Source: Citroniella saccharovorans (GTDB lineage: Bacteria > Bacillota > Clostridia > Tissierellales > Peptoniphilaceae). Taken from it: a stretch of 64,000 nucleotides of DNA. The stretch lies in assembly GCF_035481615.1 (NCBI RefSeq), contig NZ_JAYKOT010000003.1:1054001-1118000 (forward strand), written 5' to 3'. A program made the position numbers and the translations under genes. A model generated the notes under the pieces. It worked only from the letters and a program-made list of their open reading frames with translations. It did not search any database and was not told where the DNA came from. Shown piece by piece: positions 18,684 to 27,956 of this stretch; the stretch's first letter is position 1; every line of letters begins with the position of its first letter.

Positions 18684-19297
18684 AAATACTTATTGTAGAT
18701 GATGATAAATTAATTACAAGTGCCATGTCAACCATTCTTAAGACTGACTTAAGCATAAAGGAAATTTATACAGCAAATTCATTTATTGAGTCCATAGAAA
18801 AATACAAAAATTTTAATCCTGATATAGTTTTAATGGATATTAGAATGGGTGAAAAGTCTGGCTTAGATGCCTTAGAAGAAATAAAAAAAATTGATAAAAA
18901 CGCAAAAATAATTATTCTTACTACTTTCTCAGATGATAATTATATAAAAAAATCCATAGATCTAGGATCATGTGGATATCTTATTAAGTCAGATTTTGAA
19001 AATATTATACCCGCTATACATTCAGTATATCGTGGTCAGCTAGTTTATGATAAAGATGTATTTCAAAGAATTCCAAAACTATCAGAAGACAAAAATAATT
19101 TTTTGAAAAGCCTTACAAAATTAGAAGTAGATATTTGTAATCTAATATCTGAAGGAAAATCTAATAGAGAAATAGCAAATATATTAGCTTTTAGTGAAGG
19201 AACTATAAGAAATTATGTTTCTAAAATCCTTGCAAAACTTGATATCTCTGATAGAACAAAACTAGCTATATATTTAATTACTGGTAAAAAAGAATAG
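18680..19297 (+). CDS. NarL/LuxR family response regulator
   Basis: 205 residues. The receiver domain has the acidic pair D7-D8-D9, phospho-acceptor D53 in IVLMDIRMG, and K102-like IKSDF. The C-terminal LuxR helix-turn-helix (about 143-200) reads LEVDICNLISEGKSNREIAN then EGTIRNYVSKILAKL. It is the partner of the kinase immediately upstream. The target is probably the divergent promoter region 17498-17624. Confidence 0.93.
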   Translation: MKILIVDDDKLITSAMSTILKTDLSIKEIYTANSFIESIEKYKNFNPDIVLMDIRMGEKSGLDALEEIKKIDKNAKIIILTTFSDDNYIKKSIDLGSCGYLIKSDFENIIPAIHSVYRGQLVYDKDVFQRIPKLSEDKNNFLKSLTKLEVDICNLISEGKSNREIANILAFSEGTIRNYVSKILAKLDISDRTKLAIYLITGKKE

Positions 19298-19379
19298 TTT
19301 ATAGAATAATTTATGATAATTATAATTGCTTTTACATAAAGTATTTTATTTTTTATTTATTTGTTTTTAGAAAAAAAAC

Positions 19380-20112
19380 AATCATAACCACCGGCTAAGC
19401 CGGTGGTTTGTTTTGCCCCTATAAGGGGCTGTTACCGGCAGCATTTCATGCTTCGAACTTTCTTTCTCGTGCACCAATTTTCACAGCTGGTGCTAAAGCA
19501 CCTTACTTTTTGCTTTTGTTTACTTGCTCTCCCGTAAACGGGTCTACAAATTCTTTAATGCTTATTTGGTCTGCCATGTAATCTTCTTTTAATTGATTTT
19601 TTATATATTCTTGTATTTTTTTCGCATTTTTTCCTGCTGTATCTACATAATATCCTCTGCACCAAAAATGTCTATTTCCGTATTTGTATTTTAAGTTTGC
19701 ATGTCTATCAAATATTATCAAACTACTTTTTCCTTTTAAATAGCCCATTGTTTGAGATATGCTGTATTTCGGTGGAATTTCTAACAACATATGAATATGG
19801 TCTGGACAACATTCTGCTTCTATTATGCTTATTCCTTTTCTATCACATAAGTCCCTTAATATTTTTCCTATATCTTGTTTTAACCTTCCATATATTACTT
19901 GTCTTCTATATTTTGGAGCAAATACTATATGATACTTACAATTCCATGATGTATGTGATAAACTATTATTATCCATTTAGGATACCTCCCTTTTCTGTCT
20001 ATGCTACTGCCAGTAACATAAATAGTTTATCATGGGAGGTTTTTTGCTTGAAGCTAAAGCTTATTTTTTCTACCACCAGCATAGCTGGTGGTTTATTCAT
20101 GCTAAAGCGCAC
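19380..20112 (-). mobile_element. IS200/IS605-type insertion element
   Basis: One Y1 transposase gene is flanked by matching subterminal hairpins. ACCACCGGC-TAA-GCCGGTGGT is at 19387-19407 and ACCACCAGC-ATA-GCTGGTGGT is at 20072-20092. Further small hairpins GCCCC/GGGGC (19415-19429) and GCACCA/TGGTGC (19471-19493) lie in the transposase-distal end. No terminal inverted repeats or target duplication are seen, as expected for this family. Exact ends cannot be set; the limits given are approximate. It lies in a neutral gap between two genes, just past the yerC terminator. Confidence 0.85.
19503..19976 (-). CDS. tnpA: IS200/IS605 family Y1 transposase TnpA
   Basis: 157 residues with the HUH nuclease motif H60-I-H62 in CCPDHIHMLLEI and catalytic Tyr in WCRGYYVDTAGKN (Y110). 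HTSWNCKYHIVFAPKYRR is the family's N-terminal signature. It carries out single-strand DNA transposition at the flanking hairpins. Length is typical and the reading frame intact, so the element may be active. No tnpB accompanies it. Confidence 0.95.
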   Translation of the reverse strand: MDNNSLSHTSWNCKYHIVFAPKYRRQVIYGRLKQDIGKILRDLCDRKGISIIEAECCPDHIHMLLEIPPKYSISQTMGYLKGKSSLIIFDRHANLKYKYGNRHFWCRGYYVDTAGKNAKKIQEYIKNQLKEDYMADQISIKEFVDPFTGEQVNKSKK

Positions 20113-20114
20113 AA

Positions 20115-20147
20115 TAAAAAACTACCTCCTTAAATAAAGGAGGTAGT
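20115..20147 (-). terminator. Terminator after yerC
   Basis: A perfect 11-bp stem ACTACCTCCTT/AAGGAGGTAGT (20121-20131, 20137-20147), loop AAATA, followed on the minus strand by a T run. The IS element begins just beyond it. Confidence 0.9.
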
Positions 20148-20164
20148 AATCTTATCTTTATATT

Positions 20165-20476
20165 TTACTTATCTTTTTTAAGTCCCTTAGCAATTAGATT
20201 ATCAAGAACTATATCATATCCATCTGCTCCATAGTGAAGAGCTCTATTTACTCTAGAGATAGTAGCAGTTGATGCTCCTGTTTCCTTTTCAATTTCAGAA
20301 TATGTTTTTCTAATCTTTAATAGCTTAGCAACTTCAAGCCTTTGAGAAATTGAGTTAAGTTCTCTTACTGTACAGATGTCTTCAAAAAATTTATAACAAT
20401 CTTCAAGTGTTTCAAGCATTAATACTGCTTCAAAGAATTCTTCTAATTCATCTGATTTGTATTTTGGATTAGTCAT
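20165..20476 (-). CDS. YerC/YecD family TrpR-like DNA-binding protein
   Basis: 103 residues. A helical N-terminus (LEEFFEAVLMLETLEDCYKFF) is followed by a TrpR-type helix-turn-helix: LNSISQRLEVAKLLKIRKTY and EKETGASTATISRVNRALHYG. YerC proteins are probable regulators with no well-defined target. It follows fhs by 18 bases, with its own AGGAGAG site upstream, so it is probably co-transcribed with fhs. Confidence 0.9.
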   Translation of the reverse strand: MTNPKYKSDELEEFFEAVLMLETLEDCYKFFEDICTVRELNSISQRLEVAKLLKIRKTYSEIEKETGASTATISRVNRALHYGADGYDIVLDNLIAKGLKKDK

Positions 20477-20494
20477 ATATAATCTCTCCTTTTA

Positions 20495-22165
20495 CTAAAA
20501 TAGTCCTACAATTTCTCCATCTTCTTTAATATCAATATTATTAGCAGCTGGAACTTTTGGAAGTCCTGGCATAGTCATTATATCCCCAGTAAGTGCTACA
20601 ATAAATCCAGCTCCATTAGATACTTTAATGTCAGAAATTGTTAATTCAAATCCTTCTGGTGCTCCTAATAACTTAGGATCATCTGAGAATGAATATTGAG
20701 TTTTAGCCATACATATTGGCATTTTATCTAGTCCGATAGCTTCAATATCTTTTATTTTCTTTTCAACTGATTTTGTATAAACAACACTGCCTGCTCTATA
20801 TATTTCTCTTGCAATTGTTTCTATTTTTTCTTTGATTGATAGATTTACATCATATAGTGGTTTATAATTAGATTCTTTTTCTTCAATTGTTTTAATAACA
20901 GCTTTTGCTAAATCTTCTCCACCTTCTCCACCTTTTGCAAATACTTCAGTTAAAACTGCTACTGATCCAAGTTTTTCAGTTTCTTCTTGAACGTATTTTA
21001 ATTCAGCTTCAGTATCAGTTGGAAATCTATTAATAGCAACTACTGCAGGTACTCCAAATTTATGAACATTTTCAATGTGTCTTTTTAGGTTTACAAAACC
21101 TTTCTTTAATGCTTCAAGATTTTCAGCTTGTAATTCTTTCTTGTCAACTCCACCATTATATTTAAGAGCTCTAACTGTTGCTACGATAACAGTTGCATTT
21201 GGTTTTAAATTACCAAATCTTGACTTAATATCGAAGAATTTTTCAGCACCAAGATCAGCACCGAATCCAGCTTCTGTAATTACATAATCTGCTGTTTTAA
21301 GTGCCATTTGAGTTGCAATCATAGAGTTACAGCCATGAGCTATATTAGCAAATGGTCCACCATGAACGAATGCTGGTGTGTTTTCTAGTGTTTGAACTAA
21401 ATTTGGCTTTATAGCATCCTTCATAACAAGTGCTACAGCTCCTTGAGCATTTAAATCTTTTACAAATATTGGTTTGTTTTCAGTAGAGTAAGCAACTAAG
21501 ATATTACCAACTCTTTCTTTTAAATCCATTAAATCTTTAGATAAGCAAAGAATTGCCATAATTTCAGAAGCAACTGTAATATCAAATCCATCTTCTCTAG
21601 GAACGCCGTTACTCTTTCCACCTAATCCAATAACTATATTTCTTAAAGCTCTATCATTCATATCAAGAACTCTCTTCCATATAATTCTTCTAGTATCAAT
21701 TTTTAGAGCATTTCCTTGTTGTATGTGATTATCTAGAAGTGCTGAGATTAAGTTATGAGAAGTAGTAATTGCATGCATATCACCTGTAAAATGCATATTA
21801 ATATCTTCCATAGGAACAACTTGAGCATATCCGCCACCAGCAGCTCCACCCTTAATACCAAAGCTTGGTCCAAGTGATGGTTCTCTTACAGCAGTTACAG
21901 CATTGTAACCAAGTCTATTAAGTGCCATTGATAATCCAATATTTACAGTTGTCTTTCCTTCTCCAGCAGGAGTTGGGTTAATAGCAGTTACTAAAATTAG
22001 TTTACCATCTTCTTTATCTTCTCTGTCTGTTAAAACTTTAAGGTCAATTTTAGCCTTGTCTTTACCATAAGCGGTAATCTCTTCTTCTTTAATTCCTAAT
22101 TTGTTAGCTATTTCAATAATTGGAAGCATTTTTGCTTCCTGTGCAATTTGTACGTCTGTTTTCAA
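20495..22165 (-). CDS. fhs: Formate-tetrahydrofolate ligase
   Basis: 556 residues. ATP-dependent synthesis of 10-formyl-THF from formate and THF. P-loop TPAGEGKTT, FTGDMHAITTSHNLISA and NRFPTDTEAEL are family signatures. The start is a TTG at 22165, placed 6 bases after AAGGAGGGA; an upstream ATG at 22210 gives a non-homologous 15-residue extension and overlaps the promoter. Its product supplies PurN and PurH, encoded immediately upstream. Confidence 0.97.
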   Translation of the reverse strand: MKTDVQIAQEAKMLPIIEIANKLGIKEEEITAYGKDKAKIDLKVLTDREDKEDGKLILVTAINPTPAGEGKTTVNIGLSMALNRLGYNAVTAVREPSLGPSFGIKGGAAGGGYAQVVPMEDINMHFTGDMHAITTSHNLISALLDNHIQQGNALKIDTRRIIWKRVLDMNDRALRNIVIGLGGKSNGVPREDGFDITVASEIMAILCLSKDLMDLKERVGNILVAYSTENKPIFVKDLNAQGAVALVMKDAIKPNLVQTLENTPAFVHGGPFANIAHGCNSMIATQMALKTADYVITEAGFGADLGAEKFFDIKSRFGNLKPNATVIVATVRALKYNGGVDKKELQAENLEALKKGFVNLKRHIENVHKFGVPAVVAINRFPTDTEAELKYVQEETEKLGSVAVLTEVFAKGGEGGEDLAKAVIKTIEEKESNYKPLYDVNLSIKEKIETIAREIYRAGSVVYTKSVEKKIKDIEAIGLDKMPICMAKTQYSFSDDPKLLGAPEGFELTISDIKVSNGAGFIVALTGDIMTMPGLPKVPAANNIDIKEDGEIVGLF

Positions 22166-22200
22166 ACTATCCCTCCTTAAAATTAATACTTTACAACAGT

Positions 22201-22229
22201 ATAATATCACTTATTTCTATTTTTTGCAA
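22201..22229 (-). promoter_or_regulatory. Promoter of fhs
   Basis: On the minus strand TTGCAA (22224-22229), a 17-base spacer and TATTAT (22201-22206). The -35 lies inside the 3' end of purD, so fhs can be transcribed apart from the purine operon. Confidence 0.6.
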
Positions 22230-23497
22230 ATATCATTGCCAATGTCATCTCTATAGTACACATCGTTAAAATGTATTTTAGATATATTACTATAGATTGC
22301 CTCTCTAGCTTCTGACATAGTATCTTTCATAGCAGAGCATGAAAGAACTCTTCCACCATTTGTATAAAGTTTGTCAGAAACTATTTTTGTTCCATTATGG
22401 ACTAAATATAAATCTTTATCTGATTTTAAAAACTCTTTAGTTCCACTTATTTCATACCCTTTTTTATAACTTTCAGGATATCCTCCAGAAGTTAAAATTA
22501 CAGTCATAGTAATTTTTTCAGAAAATACTATATCTTCTTCCTTAATAGATTCTTTGTCAGAACTTGCCTTATAAAGTAAGTCGAATAAATCTGACTTAAG
22601 TCTAGGTAGCATAACCTCTGTTTCTGGATCACCAAATCTTACATTAAACTCTAATACTTTTGGACCATCTTTAGTTATCATAAATCCTACAAATAAAATT
22701 CCGCTAAAATCCATTCCTTCTTTTTCAAGTCCTGTTTCTAACTTTGGAACAATTTTAGCTAGTATCTCATCTCTAGTTTTATTATCTAACAAAAGGTTAG
22801 GTGAAAAGCAACCAACTCCGCCTGTATTAAGTCCCTTATCACCTGTGCCAATTTTTTTATAGTCCTTAGCTGTTGAGAAAAAGTGTAATTTGTTATTTGA
22901 AGCTATTAAAAAAACGCTCGCTTCATAACCCTCTAAAAATTCTTCAACTATTAGCTTTTCACCTTGATCTTTAAATTTTTTTTCAACAAGAATATCCTTT
23001 AAAGCATATAAAGCTTCAACTGGACTATTGCATATAATTACACCCTTACCTGCACAAAGTCCATCAGCTTTAATAACAAGAGGATAAGAAAAATCTTTTA
23101 TTCCCTCAACAGCCTTGTGGTAGTCGTTAAACTCTTTATATTTAGCTGTAGGAATATCATATTTTAGCATAAACTCTTTTGAAAATGCTTTTGATCCCTC
23201 TAATTGAGCAGCCTTTTTATTAGGCCCAAAAATTAGTAAACCATCTTTTTTAAATTCATCTACAATTCCATCAACTAAAGGCTTTTCTGGACCAACAACT
23301 GTAAGATCAATCTTATTATCTAAAGCAAATTTTTTTAAAGACTTTATATCATCTGGATCAATGTCTACATTTTCTGCAAAATCAGAAGTTCCAGCATTTC
23401 CAGGTGCAACAAAAATCTTATCAACCTTTTTTGATTCACTTAGTTTAGAAGCGATAGAATATTCTCTACCACCACTACCAATAACTAAAACTTTCAA
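22217..23497 (-). CDS. purD: Phosphoribosylamine-glycine ligase
   Basis: 426-residue ATP-grasp enzyme joining glycine to phosphoribosylamine (second purine step). N-terminal VLVIGSGGREYSI and VAPGNAGTSDFA, and EFNVRFGDPETEVMLPRL in the ATP-grasp core, are diagnostic. It is the last gene of the purE-F-M-N-H-D run, 9 bases after purH. Confidence 0.97.
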   Translation of the reverse strand: MKVLVIGSGGREYSIASKLSESKKVDKIFVAPGNAGTSDFAENVDIDPDDIKSLKKFALDNKIDLTVVGPEKPLVDGIVDEFKKDGLLIFGPNKKAAQLEGSKAFSKEFMLKYDIPTAKYKEFNDYHKAVEGIKDFSYPLVIKADGLCAGKGVIICNSPVEALYALKDILVEKKFKDQGEKLIVEEFLEGYEASVFLIASNNKLHFFSTAKDYKKIGTGDKGLNTGGVGCFSPNLLLDNKTRDEILAKIVPKLETGLEKEGMDFSGILFVGFMITKDGPKVLEFNVRFGDPETEVMLPRLKSDLFDLLYKASSDKESIKEEDIVFSEKITMTVILTSGGYPESYKKGYEISGTKEFLKSDKDLYLVHNGTKIVSDKLYTNGGRVLSCSAMKDTMSEAREAIYSNISKIHFNDVYYRDDIGNDICKK

Positions 23498-23506
23498 AAA
23501 AACCTC

Positions 23507-25030
23507 CTAGTGTCTAAAATGTCTCATATTTGTAAAAATCATACTTATTTCATGCTTATTTGCATAGTCAATAGTGTCTTTATCTTTAATTGATCCGCCT
23601 GGTTGAATAATAGCCTTAATGCCTTTTTCATCGAAGGCTTTAATAGAATCTGCAAAAGGGAAAAATCCATCTGAAGCAACAACAGCACCTTTTGCATCAT
23701 CCTTTGCCATATCAAGTGCATGACTTGATGCAAAAAATCTATTAACATCACCTAGTCCAACGCCCAAAGTCCTCTTGTCCTTAACTATACATACAGAATT
23801 TGATTTTGTACATTTAACTACCTTATATGCAAAAATTAAATCTTCAAGTTCTTTATCACTTGGTTTTCTATCAGTGACTACATCTAAGCTATCATATAAA
23901 GATAAATCTTTTTCCTGAAGTAAAATTCCTCCAAAGACTTCTCTAATCTCAGTCTTCTTATTATTTATACCCAATTCTTTATATTCAATAACTCTTAGGT
24001 TTTTCTTTTTAGTAAATACTTCAATCGCTTCTTCAGTAAAAGATGGAGCTATTACAATTTCAAGGAAAAATGAAGTCATTTTTTCAGCTAAAGACTTTGT
24101 GACCTCTCCATTAAGAGCAACTATTCCTCCGAAGATAGATTCACTATCTCCTTTTATACACTTGTCATATGCAGTTTCTAAATCTGAATCACTTGCAATT
24201 GCACATGGATTTAAATGCTTTATACCTATGACTGTGTTCTCATCAGTAAAGTTTTTCATAAAGTCTATTGCAGAAGAAATATCAAGCATATTGTTATAAG
24301 ACAATTTCTTACCCTGGATAATATTTAATTTTTCAAATTCATCATCATTGATAGGTTTATAAAAAGCTGCTTTTTGATGAGGATTTTCCCCATATCTTAA
24401 CTCATCTTCTTTTTCATATCCAAGTAGAAGATTGTCCTTAAAGTCTCCTTCATCTCTCATGAAATAATTACTAATAGCTATTTCATATTTACAAGTTCTA
24501 ATAAAAGCTCTTTTAGCAAGTTCTTTTCTATAATTGTAGTCATCTTTTCCACTAGATATTTTTTCTATAACTTCGTTATAATCTTTATTAGAAGTAACTA
24601 TGATAACATCCTTATGATTTTTAGCGGCTGCTCTTATCATAGATGGACCACCTATATCAATTTTTTCTATAATTTCTTCTTCTGTTGAATCCTTATTTGC
24701 CACAGTTTCTTCAAATGGATAAAGAACATTTACAACCATATCGATTGGTCTAATATTTTTACTTTCAACAGTTTCAACATGGTCTTTTTTATCTCTTCTA
24801 TATAAGATTCCAGCAAAAATTTGAGGAGCTAAAGTCTTTACTCTACCGTCTAGTATTTCTTCAAAGTTAGTTAATTCAGTTACATCAATGGCATCTATTC
24901 CATTTTCTCTAAGCATTTTTAGGGTTCCGCCTGTTGAAGTTATATCGTATCCTAATTTAACTAGACTTTTTGCAAAATCTACAACTCCTTCTTTGTAGTA
25001 GACGCTTATTAGTGCTAATTTATTTTTCAA
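23507..25030 (-). CDS. purH: Bifunctional AICAR transformylase/IMP cyclohydrolase
   Basis: 507 residues carrying out the last two steps to IMP. The N-terminal IMP cyclohydrolase (MGS-like) domain includes TSTGGTLKML. The C-terminal transformylase has the active-site KH in IKHLNPCA and LRYGENPHQKAAFY. It overlaps purN by 11 bases. Confidence 0.97.
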   Translation of the reverse strand: MKNKLALISVYYKEGVVDFAKSLVKLGYDITSTGGTLKMLRENGIDAIDVTELTNFEEILDGRVKTLAPQIFAGILYRRDKKDHVETVESKNIRPIDMVVNVLYPFEETVANKDSTEEEIIEKIDIGGPSMIRAAAKNHKDVIIVTSNKDYNEVIEKISSGKDDYNYRKELAKRAFIRTCKYEIAISNYFMRDEGDFKDNLLLGYEKEDELRYGENPHQKAAFYKPINDDEFEKLNIIQGKKLSYNNMLDISSAIDFMKNFTDENTVIGIKHLNPCAIASDSDLETAYDKCIKGDSESIFGGIVALNGEVTKSLAEKMTSFFLEIVIAPSFTEEAIEVFTKKKNLRVIEYKELGINNKKTEIREVFGGILLQEKDLSLYDSLDVVTDRKPSDKELEDLIFAYKVVKCTKSNSVCIVKDKRTLGVGLGDVNRFFASSHALDMAKDDAKGAVVASDGFFPFADSIKAFDEKGIKAIIQPGGSIKDKDTIDYANKHEISMIFTNMRHFRH

Positions 25031-25598
25031 TTATATCTCCCTCCAATAAAGTCTTAATAATTCTTGGATAAATTCTATGTTCAGTTTTATGAATTCTTCT
25101 CTCTAAATCCTCAAGTTTATCGCTATTATATACTGGAACAAAATCTCTAGCAATTATAGTTCCATGATCAATCTTATCATCTACAAAATGAACTGTAACT
25201 CCACTTATTCCTTCCTTGTTTTCTAGAACTAATTCATGAACTTTTGATCCATACATTCCCTTACCGCAATATTTTGGAATTAATGAAGGGTGGATATTTA
25301 GAATATGCCCTTTAAAAGAGTCAATAAAATCTTTAGGAACAATACTTAAAAATCCAGCTAAAACTATTAAATCAATCTCTCTTTTATCAAGCTCACTTAA
25401 AAGTTCCTTATAATTTTTTTTAACTATAAAAGTATCTATCTTGGCATTTTTTGCCCTCTTAAGTCCATAGGCATTTTCATTGTCACTAACTACAAGTTTT
25501 ATGTTAGCTTTTAAATATCCATTTCTACTTTTATCTATTATCTCTTGAAGATTTGTCCCTGATCCTGATATAAATATGGCTAGATTCTTTATCTCCAT
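25020..25598 (-). CDS. purN: Phosphoribosylglycinamide formyltransferase
   Basis: 192 residues. Transfers formyl from 10-formyl-THF to GAR. It starts IFISGSGTNLQEII. Catalytic Asn and His are in LNIHPSLIP, and catalytic Asp is in VDDKIDHGTI. The loop reads KYCGKGMYG, a variant I associate with clostridial PurN. It overlaps purM by 10 bases. Confidence 0.96.
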   Translation of the reverse strand: MEIKNLAIFISGSGTNLQEIIDKSRNGYLKANIKLVVSDNENAYGLKRAKNAKIDTFIVKKNYKELLSELDKREIDLIVLAGFLSIVPKDFIDSFKGHILNIHPSLIPKYCGKGMYGSKVHELVLENKEGISGVTVHFVDDKIDHGTIIARDFVPVYNSDKLEDLERRIHKTEHRIYPRIIKTLLEGDIIEK

Positions 25599-26614
25599 AT
25601 TTTAATATTTCCTGTTCCTTTTACTACCTTACCAACTTCAAGGTATTCTGTATTATTTTTATCCAGTATTTCCTTAGCCTTATCGATATTCTCCTTAGAA
25701 ACAAACATAATCATTCCAAGTCCCATATTGAAAGTAGAAAACATTTCTTTTTCTTCAACATTTCCAAGCTCACCTACAAAATTAAAAATTTCTGGAATTT
25801 CATAATTTTTTAAGTCAAATTCTGCATCTAAATCATTTGGCAGAATTCTTGGAACATTTTCATATAATCCTCCACCTGTAATATGAACCAAGGCATTTAC
25901 ATAGTCTAATTCGAGTAAATCTTTAACATCATTGTAGTAAATTTTTGTTGGTGTTAGAAGTTCTTCAGCAAGTGGCTTATCTGAAAAAGATAATTTATGA
26001 TTTGGACTAAATTTCCCATCTTCAAATACTAATTTTCTTATTAGAGAATATCCATTTGAATGAAATCCTGAAGATTTTAATCCTATAAGTATATCTCCTT
26101 CTTTAATTTTAGATCCATCTAAAATTTTATCCTCTTCTACAACACCTACAGCAAATCCAGCCATATCATATTCACCATCGTCATAAAATCCAGGCATTTC
26201 AGCTGTTTCTCCACCTATTAAAGCACATCCTGACTGAACGCATCCATCTGCTACTCCCTTTACAATTTCAGCCATTTTATCTGCATCAAGATGACTACAT
26301 CCTATATAATCTAAGAAAAATAAAGGTTTTGCACCTTGACATAAAATATCATTAACACTCATTGCAACAAGGTCAATGCCAACTGTATCGTGAATTCCAG
26401 TCATAAAAGCAAGTTTAAGCTTTGTTCCAACGCCATCTGTTCCAGTAACTAAAATTGGATTTTTATATCCTTGTAATTTATATAGGCCTGAAAATCCTCC
26501 AATTTTTGAAAGTACATTTTCATTATTAGTAGCTTTTACTATTTCTTTAATTTTTCTTACTTCTTCATAGCCAGCTTCCCTATCTACACCAGCAGCCTTA
26601 TAATCTATCGCCAT
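25589..26614 (-). CDS. purM: Phosphoribosylformylglycinamidine cyclo-ligase
   Basis: 341-residue AIR synthetase of the PurM/SelD fold. Motifs include GTDGVGTKLKLA, DLVAMSVNDILCQGAKPLFF, LIGGETAEMPGFY and GLKSSGFHSNGYSLIR. It overlaps purF by 17 bases. Confidence 0.97.
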   Translation of the reverse strand: MAIDYKAAGVDREAGYEEVRKIKEIVKATNNENVLSKIGGFSGLYKLQGYKNPILVTGTDGVGTKLKLAFMTGIHDTVGIDLVAMSVNDILCQGAKPLFFLDYIGCSHLDADKMAEIVKGVADGCVQSGCALIGGETAEMPGFYDDGEYDMAGFAVGVVEEDKILDGSKIKEGDILIGLKSSGFHSNGYSLIRKLVFEDGKFSPNHKLSFSDKPLAEELLTPTKIYYNDVKDLLELDYVNALVHITGGGLYENVPRILPNDLDAEFDLKNYEIPEIFNFVGELGNVEEKEMFSTFNMGLGMIMFVSKENIDKAKEILDKNNTEYLEVGKVVKGTGNIKIWR

Positions 26615-27956
26615 TTAATTCCTCCAAATTTTCTGGATATACATTATTAATACATCCTGTACAATAGTGACCTTCACCGCCAAAAGCCTCAACCATGTCT
26701 CTATATGTTATATATTCAAGTGAATCTGCTCCAATAGCTTGTCTAATTTCTTCAAGTGAATGATCCATTGCAAGCATTTTACCGGTTACAGACTTATTAA
26801 CACCAATTTTACAATTATAAAATACCATAGGGGAAGCAACCCTAACATGAACTGATTTAGCTCCAGCATCTTTTAACATTTTTACCGTTCTCATCATAGT
26901 AGTTCCTCTAACAATAGAATCATCTACTACCAAAACATTTTTTCCATCGATTATTTCTTTAAGAACATTTAGTTTTATTCTTACCTTATCAACTCTTGTT
27001 TTTTCTGTTTTTTCTATAAAAGTTCTACCTATATATCTATTCTTAATTATTCCAATTCCATAAGCTACTTTAGAACCTTCAGCAAATCCTATTGATGCAA
27101 CTGTACCAGAATCTGGAGCTGCTATTACAACATCAATTCCTTCTGGACAGGTCTTAGCAAGCTTTCTTCCAGAGTTTCTTCTCATTTTATAAACAGACAT
27201 TCCATTAATTATAGAGTCAGGTCTTGAAGTATATATGACTTCAAATATACAAGATTTGTTGCACTTTTTATCAAGTATTTGTTTGCTTTCAATTTTGTCT
27301 CCTTCAGCAACAATCATCTCGCCTGGTTCTAGATCTCTAACATATTCAGCTGAAAGAGCATCAAAAGCGCAAGTCTCTGAAGAAAACATACTAGCGTAAT
27401 CATTTTTGCCATAGACTAAAGGCTTTATACCATATCTATCTCTAATAGCGTAAATTTTATTTTTCTCCATAATTAGAATTGCAAATGCACCTTCAAGCAT
27501 TTTAATAGTCTTAACGATAGCTTCTTCAATATCGCCATTATAATTAATAGCTATTAAATTTGCTACAATTTCAGTATGTGTGTCATTTTCAACCTCACAG
27601 CCATGATCTAAGGTTATTTTTTTTAACCTATCATAGTTTAATAAGTGACCATCAAAATTAACTGCAATCGTACCATCTTCATAACCTATTACCTTTGGGT
27701 CAATTTCATTTTTTTCAATATCTACTTGAGAGTTAGAAACATGACCTAATGAAACTTTTCCTCTTAAGATCTTAAGCGTTTCTTCTTCTATAACAGAACT
27801 TGCTAGACCATAACCTTTTTTATAATCAATATAACCACTAGTATTTGTTGCTATTCCGCATGCATATTCTCCCCTATGTTGAAGAGCATATAGTGCATAG
27901 TAGGTAAGCATCTGTGAATGACTGTTGTTAGATGTAACTCCGAAAATACCACTCAT
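26598..27956 (-). CDS. purF: Amidophosphoribosyltransferase with degenerate glutaminase site
   Basis: 452 residues. First step of purine synthesis: PRPP plus an amine donor to phosphoribosylamine. The C-terminal PRTase half is intact (KNRYIGRTFI, LVVDDSIVRGTT). The N-terminal Ntn-hydrolase half is altered. The invariant Cys nucleophile after the initiator Met is Ser (MSGIFGV). The usual GHVRYST reads GHVSNSQ, the HNG motif is FDG, and HRGQES reads HRGEYA. The DNA codon is AGT, and no upstream start supplies a Cys. It probably uses free ammonia or an outside source. It lies 1 base after purE; purC, usual between them, is missing. Confidence 0.92.
   Translation of the reverse strand: MSGIFGVTSNNSHSQMLTYYALYALQHRGEYACGIATNTSGYIDYKKGYGLASSVIEEETLKILRGKVSLGHVSNSQVDIEKNEIDPKVIGYEDGTIAVNFDGHLLNYDRLKKITLDHGCEVENDTHTEIVANLIAINYNGDIEEAIVKTIKMLEGAFAILIMEKNKIYAIRDRYGIKPLVYGKNDYASMFSSETCAFDALSAEYVRDLEPGEMIVAEGDKIESKQILDKKCNKSCIFEVIYTSRPDSIINGMSVYKMRRNSGRKLAKTCPEGIDVVIAAPDSGTVASIGFAEGSKVAYGIGIIKNRYIGRTFIEKTEKTRVDKVRIKLNVLKEIIDGKNVLVVDDSIVRGTTMMRTVKMLKDAGAKSVHVRVASPMVFYNCKIGVNKSVTGKMLAMDHSLEEIRQAIGADSLEYITYRDMVEAFGGEGHYCTGCINNVYPENLEELNGDRL

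Noticed and set aside
19697..20137. Plus-strand 146-codon open frame over the IS element
   Set aside because: It is antisense to tnpA and spans the IS end hairpin; no independent support.
20495..22210. Fhs start at ATG 22210
   Set aside because: The added 15 residues overlap the -10 region and have no ribosome site; the TTG at 22165 has a strong AAGGAGGGA and gives the usual N-terminus.
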